64,000 nt of DNA from Symbiodinium natans. Lineage: Eukaryota; Sar; Dinophyceae; Suessiales; Symbiodiniaceae. The number at the start of each line of letters is the position of its first letter. Within the stretch, counting starts at the first letter, position 1. The notes under the pieces are model-generated. The model searched no databases and was not told where the DNA came from. It saw only the letters and a program-made list of their open reading frames with translations. The stretch covers positions 264,079 through 328,078 of the forward strand of contig CAJNDS010002436.1 of assembly GCA_905221605.1 (NCBI GenBank), given 5' to 3'. Both the position numbers and the translations under genes were made by a program. Positions 43,220 through 54,735 of the stretch are shown one piece after another.

Positions 43220-43891
43220 TCACATGAGGTCAAGCCCGCAGCTCCCACACAGTAGAGGGGGTGGACATGGTGTTTGGGGTCGGCGGGACGTGGTCGGAAG
43301 GGGGGGAAGCAGCCCACGTTTTGGTCTTGCTCCAAACGCTTCAAGACGCTTCTCGGTTGGGTGGGTCCATACGAATATCCCAAAGTGTCGGCATCGCTCT
43401 TGATGTGCGCCTGTACTTTCTAGTGATTCTAGCGTTGATGTGATGTTTGGTGTCCTGAATTCCATCGATTCCGTTGCAGTGTCTGATTTCACGTCTGCTC
43501 TTGTGTCCAATACGTGAGAGGCGAAGAAGATCAATCTGTCTGTTTCGGATGGAGTTCGGATGATTGGCCAGACAAGGACGGATTGAACTCCACGCCGCGT
43601 GGTTCTTTCCGAAGTGTGTAGCTCGTCAAACTTCTGAAGGGCTTTGTGTATTGTTACGCGCCAGGACCAATGCAAACAAGCTGCTTGCATTGTCCGAGCA
43701 GGCACGTCTTGACATGTGTTTTTAACATTTCCGATCTCCCGCGGTAGGTGATTTTTCTTGAAGAGCTCTGAAGGCTCTTCAAAGGTTCTGTGTAGTTTGT
43801 TGTGTGTTCGGTAGCATGGATTCGATGAGCCGAGGCTCTTGCAATGAGTTTTGCGGAAGCTTTGCGTGACGTAGGCTAGGTTCTCAGACAA
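43220..43891 (-). CDS. Reverse-strand open frame, 223 codons, intronless
   Basis: The longest non-repeat reverse frame. It reads NHLPREIGNVKNTCQDVPAR, HWSWRVTIHKALQKFDELHT and SETDRLIFFASHVLDTRADV. Third positions show no bias, and a frame this long is expected by chance roughly once in eight such windows. It could be a retroposed or orphan gene. Its 5' part overlaps the better-supported + exon at 43888 by four bases. Confidence 0.27.
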   Translation of the reverse strand: MSENLAYVTQSFRKTHCKSLGSSNPCYRTHNKLHRTFEEPSELFKKNHLPREIGNVKNTCQDVPARTMQAACLHWSWRVTIHKALQKFDELHTSERTTRRGVQSVLVWPIIRTPSETDRLIFFASHVLDTRADVKSDTATESMEFRTPNITSTLESLESTGAHQERCRHFGIFVWTHPTEKRLEAFGARPKRGLLPPLPTTSRRPQTPCPPPLLCGSCGLDLM

Positions 43892-44036
43892 GCTGGATGT
43901 CGAGCGCCAGGTCAGCGAAATGCTGCGGAAGTTTCACTTGAAGCACGCAGAAAGCCCTCAAGAGGATTGGCTGAAGGCGTGTCTCGGCGTCATTGCGCAC
44001 TTCGATGCAGCAAGCAAAACTACTTGCAGGAAAAGT
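43888..44036 (+). CDS. Exon of an unidentified soluble protein
   Basis: It follows GGTTCTCAG and reads KLDVERQVSEMLRKFHLKHA, then EDWLKACLGVIAHFDAASK. It is amphipathic helical with GC-rich third positions. The 3' border is not fixed (GTGGGC near 44037 is the nearest GT). Confidence 0.4.
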
Positions 44037-44391
44037 TGTGGGCTTGTCATGTTCGCCTTGAGACTTGCACTGCGGTTGCGACGCATGCTGGCACATTGCT
44101 GGCACCTGGGTCATGGACATGAGAAAGGACCGCGGGTATCTACTGCTGATGCAAGGAGCAGCATTTCCACGGGGTTCCCAACCTGTATGACGCAGGATTT
44201 TCGGCCATTTTTGCTGCCGTTCCTGTATCGGTAAATTCTCCAGAGAGTCGACACTAAGAAGTTCCAACGCCAAGAGTAAGCAGGGCGAGGTCGATGAAGA
44301 AGCGCGGCACGCCCGGTCCGGAGCCGCGTGTTTTTTTCTTGGTTTTCTTCGCATTTTGGACTGACGCTCTGACGCTCTCGCCTAGGTGCAG

Positions 44392-44703
44392 GCGTGGCCG
44401 CGTTCGCCGTCTCGAAACTGTCATTGCTTTTGATATTCATGTTCGCCAAATGCCAAACAATCGTCACTTCTGGACGTCTGCGTTTGCCGGAGGCGAAACT
44501 TTCGTCGCTTTTTCTCACATGGTCTCTCACTATTTGGGTCTGCGCTGAAGCAATGTGCTGATGTACAGGTCAACTTTACGGCGCCACAGATCCACAGATA
44601 TGGATTACTGAGGCTTGGTGGAACGACTCCCGGAGCGACCCCTCAAGGCCATCGTGTCGCGCAGTCGGTGCATCGGCCAAAATTCCCGAAATCAATCCCG
44701 TGA
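44392..44703 (+). CDS. Exon candidates, one with a membrane helix
   Basis: 44392-44561 follows TAGGTGCAG and reads VAAFAVSKLSLLLIFMFAKC then LFLTWSLTIWVC and TGA. A second frame over the same bases (44294-44548) is also open, so the reading is not unique. 44569-44703 follows GTACAG and reads VNFTAPQIHRYGLLRLGGTT then a basic tail and TGA. They cannot be joined by a credible intron. A 79-codon + frame (44615-44854) overlaps. Confidence 0.25.
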
Positions 44704-45615
44704 ATCCCTTGCAAATGCCTTGAAAATGCTGGAAAGACATGGGAAATCTCGGTTCTATGAGGAGTTCGGCTTTGTAAGGCCAACCGCCATCATTCATTGT
44801 GACTTCGTGTCTTTATCCGTTCAGAAGGAGTATGGAAGTCAACGTATTTCATAGAATCTCCTCCCTAGCAACCTAATCCAAAGCTTCTTGACAGTGAGGT
44901 TCGCTGGGATCTGTATTGGCTTAGGAGTTTAGGGCACGGGGAAGGAAGGGGGGGAGGAAGGGGGGAAGCGGGGTTGTATCATTAGTCATTAGTGGGGAAG
45001 AGATTTTTCTGTCAGCACTCTTGCCATCCCAGGACTTGAAGCAGCCGGGAGTTCTAGATGCACTTGAGAGCACGAACAGGCACGAGAGGACTAGCCAAGG
45101 CTGTGTGAGGTGTTCGGGTTTGGAGTCAGTGGGAGGTTCTGCCCAAGCTGCTAGCTGTGCAAGCTGCAAGAATTGTGGGCAGTAACCTCTTTCGTCTGGC
45201 CGCGCCGCGGTGTCATTCTCCAACGCAAGGCCAACAACCTCAGCAGCCTCTCACAGAGACAAGAAGGCCGGGGCCAGAGTCACGCAAAGCCGTAGGCAGT
45301 TATCAACAGGCCTGCTGAGCTGTTGTGCTTTGCACTGTTGTGCACTTGGCCCGACTTCGTACCCTCGCCCTTCGGTTCCAGGGATCTTCCAGGGTAAGCG
45401 CAAGTAAGGTGCTTGAAGCCGTTTTTGTACTTACTGTGTTCTGCCGAAATGGATTTCGAGAATCGTTCAATGCATGGCGAAGTCAAACTGACATCGTCTT
45501 GCCCCCGGAAATTTGCTGTCCATCGCCTGTGGGGACGATGATGGCCGCCCCCCTTGCCGTTAGCAAGGCTATGGCCTGCACCTGTGGCTTGTATTGTGAT
45601 TTCTTCGAAGCATTA

Positions 45616-45875
45616 GGAGGAGGAGGAGGAGGAGGGGGAGGTGGAGGAGGCGAAGGAGGAGGAGGAGGAGGAGGAGGAGGAGGAGGAGGAGGAGGATGAG
45701 GAGGAGGAGGAGGAGGAGAGGAGGAGGAGGAGAGGAGGAGGCGAAGGAGGAGGAGGTGGAGGAGGCGAAGGAGGATGAGGAGAGGAGGAGGAGGAGGAGG
45801 AGGAGGAGGAGGAGGAGGAGGAGGAGGAGGAGGAGGAGGAGGAGGAGGAGGAGGAGGAGGAGGAGGAGGAGATAG
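45616..45875. repeat. (GGA)n array, 260 bp
   Basis: Mostly GGA triplets with single-base slips (GGAGGCGAAGGA, GGATGAGGA). It gives Gly, Glu or Pro/Ser/Leu runs in all frames. Confidence 0.97.
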
Positions 45876-46313
45876 CACCTGTTCTTTGGTTGAAAACCAG
45901 ATGTTGGGATAGACGGCCCACCCGAAACACATGGACTTTGGGATTGGGGCTTTCCTGGGGCATGGAAATGGTTTTGGGATGTCTTGGGCTGAAGTGGGCT
46001 AAAGTGGGCGGAGTGCAGCCCAAGCCCCAGCTCCAGACATCCTGAGCCCGCCGCAACCTCCGGGAAGTGCATGTTGCCGTTGTCGTGTTGACATGTCGCA
46101 AGGGGATGGGCTGAATTTTATAGGGCTGGGGTTCCTTGCAGTAGCCCAGTCGACTCCAACAGAGGTATAGTGGTTGGATCTTAGACTCACAATGTTGGAA
46201 CTGCTGTTCAAGGGCTCGTTCTGTTTCCAGATGGACTCAGTGGACGCATGACAAGATGTGTCTACTGCATGTCTGTCCTGTCCAACCCCGTTCCCTCTCC
46301 TGACACGTCGCAG

Positions 46314-46597
46314 TCCCGTGAAGAGCTGCTGCTTGAAAACATGCGGGCCCTGACATCGGAGCTGGTCAAGAAGGGCAAGGACGTTTTCCAAATGTTGGAA
46401 AGGAACTCTGTAAGCAGCCTTTGCATTGTTTCATACCTACTGTTGCCCGAATTTGATCTGCTAGCAGAATTCATTGTACGCCGCGTGATGTTGGTAGTTC
46501 GACACCTCGGAGGAGCAGCACAGGCTAACCGGTTTTATTGCCGAGACAATCGAGAATCGACAAGACGCCATCCAAGAGAAGGACCTGGACCTGGGAA
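46314..46597 (+). CDS. Two exons of a coiled-coil protein
   Basis: 46314-46409 lies between GTCGCAG and donor GTAAGC and reads EELLLENMRALTSELVKKGK then DVFQMLERNS. 46546-46597 follows GCCGAG and reads TIENRQDAIQEKDLDLG. Phase 0 at the join. Heptad-like spacing of Leu, Met and Ile with charged residues supports a coiled coil. The donor of the second exon (GTTGGG) is poor, so its 3' end is uncertain. Confidence 0.45.
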
Positions 46598-47179
46598 GTT
46601 GGGGGGGAGCTGTTTGCTGGGTAGGATAGCTCCCTCTAGCATTGAGGTCGATGCTCCCGGGAAGCTACTACCCCTGGGCGTGTCTTTTGTTGACCCCGCT
46701 GTCCTCGAAGGCCTTCACGTTTATGCGGTTCCGGCTTGGGGAATGAAGGAGCCTAGTTCTTCCTGATCTAGTCGTTCTGGCAAGGGTGTGGCTCTAGCTT
46801 TCCGAACAGCCACTGTGCGGAGAGCTGGCCATGGTTAGTGCACAAGTGGAATCGCGCGCCCTGCATGTTCATTGTCAAAGAAGACGTGACAGATGTTTAG
46901 GACCACATGTATACTGCAGAACTCGATATGAAGCGGCCTCAAATCCAAACGTTTGGAGTAATCAAGATTCGCATCGTTTCGACTGCTGCTCATAGTGCAT
47001 GTGCTTCTTGGTATTCCTATGAAAACAGATAACGTCAGCAATGGGATGCCTTCGAATTTTCTGAAAGTAGCATGACAAAACAGCAAAGGGAATGCTGGAG
47101 CCGAGGAAAGTCCAGCTTGCAAAGGTGTAAAAACATCGCCACGCGTCAACCAGTGCGCACGTCTACATGATCATGCTTA

Positions 47180-47431
47180 TTGTGCAGCAGCCAAGCATTT
47201 TTGACAAAATGTGCCGGTACGCCCCTGTCCTTGGAGGATGCTTGGGGGCGGCAAAAGACGGTCGTCCTCACTGATCGCTGCGAGAAGATCGAGCTGCCTG
47301 GCCAGCATTGTGTGCTGACGTGGTGATCCCTTGGGCATGGACAAAATTATCGCTACGCGGCCGCCTCGGCCCGAGGCAATTCCAGGTTTAAACGCTGGGT
47401 GGCACTGAGCCAGGGAGTGCAGTGCCGACAA
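47180..47431 (-). CDS. Reverse-strand open frame, 84 codons
   Basis: It reads HTMLARQLDLLAAISEDDRL then LPPPSILQGQGRTGTFCQKC. Third positions are moderately GC-rich. No border or family support. Confidence 0.22.
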
Positions 47432-47684
47432 AGCACTACGCCATCCTCGGTTTAGAGCCGTTTACCCACATGTTCGCTTGTCTAGTCTCTCTCGTCTAAC
47501 ATCTATGGAGGCAATCGGGACCAAAAATGCCCGAACAAGTGTAGCTGACCTCGGGAAGTCAGCACGGGGGCAATGCCCGGCAACGTCCGGCAACGCCCGG
47601 CAACGCAGGGATGGCCTAATGTAAATTACACAGTTGACACAAAACCTTAAAATCAGGTTGCCATCTTCAAGTTTTCACTACTGG

Positions 47685-48060
47685 GCGGGGGGGAGAGAGG
47701 GGGGGGAGAGGGGGGGTAGAGGGGGGGGGAGAAGGGGTGGGGGGAGAAGGGGAGCTTCCGCATGACATGTTCGTGTTCTTGAGTTTTGCACCTTGGGGTC
47801 GTTTCAGGATTTGACTGCTCAGGCTTATATTTTAAGGGGCTGCGCCCATGGGCGGGCAGCGCAGGCAGAAGCGCGGGGCGAGCAGTTTCTAAGCATTTTG
47901 AGGCCCCTAATCTCTAAGCGTTTGAGGCTCCTCAACCCCCTCAAAGTTTCCAAGCATTTTCAGGCCCCTAAACTCCCTTCAAATCTCTAAGCGTTTGAGG
48001 CTCCTAGACTCCCTTAAAGTTTCTAAGCACTTCATAAGGCCCCTAAACTCCCTTTTTCCT
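47685..48060. repeat. GGGGGAGA run and a diverged CTAAGCxTTTxAGGC tandem repeat
   Basis: 47687-47750 is G-rich with GGGGAGA units. 47888-48060 alternates TCTAAGCATTTTGAGGCCCC, TCTAAGCGTTTGAGGCTCCT and CCAAGCATTTTCAGGCCCCT with AACTCCC spacers, a compound repeat with a period near 55 bases. Confidence 0.75.
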
Positions 48061-48094
48061 AGCCCCGGGCTTAGACACGTCGCTTATGCCCGCC

Positions 48095-48205
48095 CTTTGG
48101 GGGGCATCATGCTCCTGATGCCCCCCCGCGGTCCCGCCCCGGGAGCCGCTGATGCTCCTGATGCGCGCCTGGGGGTCCCGGGCTGGACCCGCTGATGCTC
48201 ATGAT
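48095..48205. repeat. Tandem GCTGATGCTCCTGATGCGCGCC repeat
   Basis: Three diverged units of a GATGCTCxTGATGCxCGCC motif in a GC-rich setting, separated by GGGTCCCGGGCTGG-like spacers. Confidence 0.65.
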
Positions 48206-48276
48206 GCGCGCCCTCTGGGGGCCTCCGTGGCGACGCAAAAAACCACGAAAAAAAAACCGTTCACCGGCGGCACGCG

Positions 48277-48439
48277 GGGGTCGGCGGCACTGGCGTCCGG
48301 CCTAATTCTGCTTCGCAGAAGGCCAGAGGCCAGCAAGGCTATTCCCGGGACGACCCGGGCTAAAAGGTCCGCATTTGCTCGGTCCTTTGGGGACCTCGCG
48401 CTGCCCGATTTAATGGCTACCGCCAGTGCCGCCGACCCC
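48277..48439. other. Foldback element: 19-bp perfect inverted repeat enclosing nested hairpins
   Basis: 48277-48295 and 48421-48439 are exact reverse complements (GGGGTCGGCGGCACTGGCG). The 125-base interior contains further hairpins: GGCC..TTCTGC-TTC-GCAGAA..GGCC (48299-48324), CCCGGG-ACGA-CCCGGG (48344-48359) and GGTCC-TTTGG-GGACC (48381-48395). This could be a MITE-like element or a structured RNA with a closing stem and three arms. No known RNA family is recognised. Confidence 0.75.
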
Positions 48440-48469
48440 AGACCCAACAAGACAGTCCTCTGATGTGCT

Positions 48470-48521
48470 TTGGGGTGGGGGGGGGTGGGGAGGGGGTGGG
48501 GGGGGGGGGGGGGGGGGGGGT

Positions 48522-48558
<37 letters not shown>

Positions 48559-49850
48559 GGGGGGTGGGGGGGGGGGGGGGCGGGGTGGGGGGGGGCGGAG
48601 CGGCGGGGGAAAACGGAGGGGGCGCGGGCATGTACTGGAGCCCTTAAGAATTAGCTTCAAGGGCATGGGGCACAGGGGGCTGGGGCACACTGGAGCCCTT
48701 TAAATCATCTAATGGGGCCAGTCCATGGGGATCATGGGGGTTGGGGGCCAGAAGGGGTGATGGGTTGGGGGGCGGGGTGGGGGGGCTTGCGGGGGGGGGG
48801 GAAAACGGAGGGGGGCGTGGGCATGCCTTCAAGGGCATGGAGGGTAGGTGGGATGGGGGGGGGGGGGTGGGGGGAAGGCTGGGGGGGGGGGGGGGGCGGG
48901 ACGGGGCAGGTGGGGACGGGGTTGGGGGGGGACTGGGGAGGTTGGGGGGGGGGTAGGTGGGGGTAAGGGTGGGGGGGCACAGGGGGTGGGCGGTGGGGGG
49001 GTTGGGGGGGTGGGCTGGGATGCGGTGGTGAGGGGCTGGGGGGGGGTGGGTGGGCAAGGCTTGGGCGCGGAGCGGGCGGGGAAAGCGGAGGGGGCGTGGC
49101 GCCCTTAAAACTCAGCTTTGAGCGGGGGGGTAGGTAGGGACGGGGTGGGGGTGGGGGGGCGGGGGCCACAGAGGGGTAGGGGAGGCTGCGCGGCACACGG
49201 GGTTGGGGTGGGGGGGGGGAGGTGGGGGGGTTGGTGGGGACGGGATGGGGGGGGTAGGGGAGGCTGGGCGGGTGGGGGGGTGGGCGGGACTTGGGCGGGT
49301 GGGGGAGTAGGTGGGGACGGGGTTGGGGGGGGTGGGAGGCGGGGGTGGCATTGGAGCCCTGAAAACTCAGGGGGGGGGGCTGGGACTTGGGCGGTGGAGT
49401 AAGACTCAGCTTAGGTTCAAGGGCATGGAAGGGGGGGGGGGGCTGGGCCACAGAGGTTTAGGGTTTGAGGTTTAGGGTTTGGGTTAGGGGGGGGGGGGCT
49501 GGGGGGGGTTGGCGGGGGTATTGGAGCCCTTAAAACTCAAAGGGGGGGGGCTCGGTGGAGCACTTAAAACTCAGCTTAGGTTCAAGGGCATGGAAGGGGG
49601 GGTGGGTGGAGGGGTGGGGGGGGGCTGGGCCACAGGGGGGGTGGGGGGTGGCGGGGTAGCGGGGTGGGGGGGTGGGGGGTTGGGGGGGGGTTGGGGGGGG
49701 TGGGGCAAGCGGAGCAAGAGAGGATTGGAGCCCTTTAAATCATCTGATCAGGGGACCATGATGGGGCCATGAGCCACTAGGGGCCAACGAAGCGGGCATG
49801 CTTTAATGGGGCCAGTCCATGGGGGGGGTGGGGTAGGGGAGCATTGGGTC
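48470..49850. repeat. G-rich minisatellite block with interspersed unique cores
   Basis: About 1.3 kb in which the + strand is mostly runs of 4-17 G broken by T, CGG or TGGG. Embedded recurrent cores: TTGGAGCCCTTAAAACTCAG (48640, 49101, 49349, 49520, 49555), CTTAGGTTCAAGGGCATGGA (49408, 49568) and GGGGCCAGTCCATGGGG (48716, 49809). A short TTTAGGG cluster lies at 49457-49489. It has dense G-quadruplex potential. Pro-rich reverse frames of up to 239 codons are not genes. Confidence 0.9.
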
Positions 49851-49982
49851 TTCACTGACGCCGCCCCCGGCTGGGGTCGGCGGATAGGTTCAGGGTCAAC
49901 TTCAGTATTGATACTGTTCCCGGCACATTTTGTTGTGTCCATTTGCTGTGTCTAGTAGCAGAGTTTATTGAAGGGCTACCTT

Positions 49983-50255
49983 TCATGCACAAGGGGCCGT
50001 CTTGTCCTCTCCCAGCCTTCTGAGGGTTTTGCCATGCAAGCTGCTCGACTTGCTTGCAAAAAGCCGCAGATGCAGAGCGCCTGAGCGTCTGAGCGTCTGA
50101 GCTCTGAAGCAAGGATCAGCATTGGCAAGCTTGGAGAGTGCCTGAAGGGCGTGGACCCGACGCAGCTTCGGGGCATGCCAGAGAAACTCCAGGTCCTCCC
50201 TGTCAAGCTGCAAATCATTTGAAAAGTGTACTTGTTTAGGGCCCATGGATTGCAA
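49983..50255 (-). CDS. Reverse-strand open frame, 90 codons, helical
   Basis: It reads FSNDLQLDREDLEFLWHAPK, RRVHALQALSKLANADPCFR, then RRSGALHLRLFASKSSSLHG and a basic end. Third positions are GC-rich, and the repeated Leu/Ala/Arg pattern looks like an alpha-helical repeat. A direct CTGAGCGT triplication lies at 50078-50101. No splice border was fixed. Confidence 0.35.
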   Translation of the reverse strand: MQSMGPKQVHFSNDLQLDREDLEFLWHAPKLRRVHALQALSKLANADPCFRAQTLRRSGALHLRLFASKSSSLHGKTLRRLGEDKTAPCA

Positions 50256-50672
50256 GACGTGCTACCACGGTGTAGAGGCAATGGGCCGCATGCTCACAAC
50301 GTCAAGGCATTCAGCTGCCCTAACTTGCACAAACGCTGAGAACAACCTTGGCGAAACAAAACTTGTTCCAATACGGCACCTCCCCACACCCTACTCATTG
50401 CAAGCTCTGTGTGGATGACAACATTGATTGGACAGGTCGTGGCCGAGAAAGTGCGGACAATTCAGCAGGAGGACATCTTCTTCTGAAAAGGCAGATCAGG
50501 TCTTGCAGTTGGCTTGACTTCCATTGACAGTGAACCGCAATCACATGCAACGCAGTCAATGCTTGTCTTCAGCATTCTGCAGAAGGACAGCAGCCCGACG
50601 TCTTGTGACAAGGCAGATACTTGGCAGGAGGTAAGATCTTTCGCAGACTGTGCATAGAAGTGCTGAGGCCAG

Positions 50673-51282
50673 CACTTGCACCAATTGGAGGGAGAAGTCA
50701 TTGCCAGTGTTTCAACGGGTGTGAGCTTCGATTTGGCACATGTTGCAAGCTTCAAGCGCACTGTGAGCAATAGTTTCGCCAATGACGATTTTGTGTTTGC
50801 ATGCCGACTTGCCCGTTGCAAACTCAACCTGCCTCTGTATGTCTGCACCAGCACTTGCCCACTGGACAAGATGTGGTGACGACAAAGGATCACATGTCCA
50901 TGCTTCAGAACCAGTTGGCGAGCATCCACGAAGATGTGGCAAAAGTCGCCACTCACATGCGTGCAACTTGGGCAGCTTTCGGCAGCGCCTCCTTTTTTGG
51001 CTTCGTAGAACTGAGTAGTAATGCTTGGCAGAAACACGCTACTATTTCCAATCACTCTGCTTTGAAAATAGCCAGGCCAAAGTCAACGTACCGCTTGCCC
51101 TCATGCATATGGCACCTTGGCGTCCTTGGGGAGTAGTGGGGCAGGAAAATGCATTTGCCAGACCCAGCAAGTTCAAGAACCACCGAACGACTAACATGAG
51201 CCTTTGCAAATACTCGCATGTTGGCATACTTGGCATACCTCAACAGGACAGAAGAGTTTTAATGTGCCCTCAGCTGGACTAG
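50673..51282 (+). CDS. Three-exon 3' gene segment with coiled coil
   Basis: 50673-50762 reads HLHQLEGEVIASVSTGVSFD then LAHVASFKRT, donor GTGAGC. 50852-51004 follows TGCACCAG and reads KDHMSMLQNQLASIHEDVAK, VATHMRATWAAFGSASFFGF, donor GTAGAA. 51076-51282 follows ATAGCCAG and reads AKVNVPLALMHMAPWRPWGV then KFKNHRTTNMSLCKYSH to TAG. All junctions are phase 0. The second exon is a clear amphipathic helix. A 197-codon antisense frame (50462-51055) overlaps but lacks this order. Function unknown. Confidence 0.5.
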
Positions 51283-51317
51283 ACTCCAACTTCGGAGCGT
51301 TCGGAGCAAAGGGTCGC

Positions 51318-51372
51318 CAGGTTCAAGGTGCACGCGGGGTTTGTGTTGACGGTGCACGCGGGGTTTGTGTCC
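51318..51372. repeat. 24-bp tandem repeat GGTGCACGCGGGGTTTGTGT
   Basis: Two near-perfect units, then a third that breaks down (GGCTCAATGCGGGGTTCCGG). Confidence 0.8.
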
Positions 51373-51569
51373 GGGCTCAATGCGGGGTTCCGGAAACCTG
51401 CGCCTGCGCATGTTTTGGGGTTGGGAGGTTTTCGGTGGTGGGGCCTTAGCGGGGAAGGTCTGAGCGGCACCCAACATCGCAGAGCCGAAGGCTTCGAGGT
51501 TTTCACACAATGTCGAAAGCACAAGGCTCACGAGAGATCATCGGCTCAATAGACGCCCTGATAGCTCTC

Positions 51570-51775
51570 GGAGATGTTGGGCCCCAAAGGGAGCTGTTGG
51601 GTGGGAAGCCCCAAGCCCTAAAGGGTGGGAAGCCCAACCCTAAACCCGAAAAGCAAAGATCTCAACTCCACAAGGAGATGTTTGCTGGCAAACCCGTAAC
51701 CCGAAAAGGAGATGTTGGGCGGGAAGCTTTGAGGCCTGAAAGCAAATGGCAGACCCTAAACCCTTAGGAGAGATG
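51570..51775. repeat. Degenerate telomere-like block, second copy
   Basis: GGAGATGTTGGGCGGGAAGC, GGGAGCTGTTGGGTGGGAAG and CCCTAAACCCGAAAAG words alternate, as in 5090-5460. About five imperfect units of roughly 40 bases. Confidence 0.6.
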
Positions 51776-51912
51776 TGGGCTGGGAAGCTGGAAAGGGAAA
51801 ATGTTGGCCTGTGCGTACTAAACGCGACCCGGTGCGCAGCTGGACGCGGAAAAGTGCCGTGCGCACCTTGGACATGCGGACGCGTGAGCCCTGCAGGCCC
51901 TAGGGGCCAAGT

Positions 51913-52260
51913 GTGTGTGGTCAGGACCACTTTTTCATCCAAGCCAACGCGGAGAAAGCAAACATCGGCGACCCCAAAGCTCTCAGCCGTTCGGTGCCTT
52001 TGCAGAGACTCATGCGGAGCACTGCTGTTGTGCTATTTTGTGCCTCTTTTAGGCTTCATTGTCGTCTGTTACATGGGCCTAGAATTGTGGTGGTTGCAAA
52101 GTTGTTCGGGGCGTTTGTTCTTTTGACACGTGGGGTTGTTAAGGATTTCCGAGAGTACTACAGTTTTGGTTGTTGGTTTTCTAATTTTAGTAGCCGTCGT
52201 CGTCGTCGTCGTCGTCGTCGCAAAAAGCAACCCACCCCCAAGCAAAGAAACACAAAATGA
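51913..52260 (+). CDS. Open frame with hydrophobic, basic segment, possibly channel-like
   Basis: 115 codons. It reads DHFFIQANAEKANIGDPKAL, VPLQRLMRSTAVVLFCASFR, LLHGPRIVVVAKLFGAFVLL and VKDFREYYSFG, then an Arg run from a (CGT)9 microsatellite and a stop. The order 'R-L-x-x-x-x-L-x-GPRIVVVAKL-x-x-F-V-L-L' resembles the S4-S5 region of TRP-type channels ('LGPKIxxVxxMxxDxxxFL'), but one short match is weak. Splice borders are not resolved. The CGT tract may be intronic. Confidence 0.35.
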   Translation: MCGQDHFFIQANAEKANIGDPKALSRSVPLQRLMRSTAVVLFCASFRLHCRLLHGPRIVVVAKLFGAFVLLTRGVVKDFREYYSFGCWFSNFSSRRRRRRRRRKKQPTPKQRNTK

Positions 52261-52264
52261 ATTC

Positions 52265-53180
52265 CGGAGCCCTCTGGCACTTCAAGGTCGGGCCTTACAA
52301 GGAATACTCCTCAACCCTCAACACGAACACCTACCTTGCATGTTTGGTAGTGCGGAAGTTCGGGTTTGACCCGTTGCATGCAGGAATAGAAGCATAAGAG
52401 TGAGGCGAGGATGATGAATACAAGTTTGAAAGTAACATAAGTTTGTTGGCTTGCTGTCCGGCGCTCCCCTCCTCGCCCGCTTCTGTCGCTCCTCTAACAC
52501 CGCTTCACTTCAGTCACTCATGCAGCTCCTGCGAGCCCAGGTCAGCCAAGCAAGAAGCTTCACTGGCACCTTTGCAGGAGCAATAGGAACGTTGAGGGGC
52601 TTCAATGTGGGCTCTTGATGTGTTCGTTGTGTTCTCGGGCTCATTGCCCGCCATTTTCAGACATCTGAATGCCTGAAAGCAAGATTTCCTTGGTAAACCT
52701 GATGCCCAACCATGGATCCTCAGCATCGCAACGGCCTCCTTTGGCACAGAGGACTTCGCACGCAACAACGCCCCAAGTTGTTGAGCTTTGTCATCTTAAG
52801 AGAACTGCATAGCAACAACGACCCAACCATCAACATATGCGAGGTACTTCACGGAGCAACTTCAGCAGCGAGAGCAGCGACCTTTCCGAAGAACATCGAT
52901 AGGCAATGTGGGCGACCAAGGCAATCCGTCAGTATGACTTGAATCGCTGTGCTATGTACATAGGATGGGAACTTACGTGGACTCCAGTGAGCATCCCATG
53001 CACATAATGCCGCCGATGGATGCCAGTGGCCTCAAAAATGTGAACACCACGTATGCTCATGCCAAAACATCCGTCATCTTCCCCTTTGAATCGTTGCGTT
53101 GCGCAGCTTGCCGAATTCGAACTGCATGCGCTGTCTTTGCCGCGTAGTGGCAGAGGCATGCTACCAGATATTTGTTAGAC
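52265..53180. other. No supported gene; short open frames on both strands
   Basis: Frames of 60-84 codons exist on both strands (for example - 52514-52768 and + 52712-52942), none with good borders. A reverse segment near 52830 reads YLAYVDGWVVVA, which recalls the YVDD box of retroelement reverse transcriptases but is broken by stops. Confidence 0.3.
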
Positions 53181-53186
53181 CTCCAG

Positions 53187-53291
53187 GTCAGACAGAAGGC
53201 TGGCGCAAAGAAGAGGTTCAAAAGACGAGAGTTGCGTGACCTTGAATTTCTATGTCCTGCTATCTTCAAAGCTTGGGCTGTATACCTGTGA
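53187..53291 (+). CDS. Terminal exon candidate, very basic
   Basis: It follows ACCTCCAG and reads VRQKAGAKKRFKRRELRDLE then FLCPAIFKAWAVYL and TGA. The Lys/Arg-rich start followed by a hydrophobic end is protein-like. No family is recognised. Confidence 0.3.
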   Translation, partial: VRQKAGAKKRFKRRELRDLEFLCPAIFKAWAVYL

Positions 53292-53374
53292 CGCAGGCAG
53301 AAGTGCCCAAGCCTATCTCTCTGATGATCATGGAGCAAGGAAACATCAGTAGCAGCAGCAGTTAGCATGTGGCA

Positions 53375-54735
<1,361 letters not shown>

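Noticed and set aside
48199-49451. Proline-rich reverse frames up to 239 codons and glycine-rich forward frames
   Set aside because: They come from the G-run minisatellite; no ordered sequence.
52820-52860. Reverse-strand YLAYVDGWVVVA as a reverse-transcriptase YVDD box
   Set aside because: Stops lie close on both sides and no other RT motif is present.
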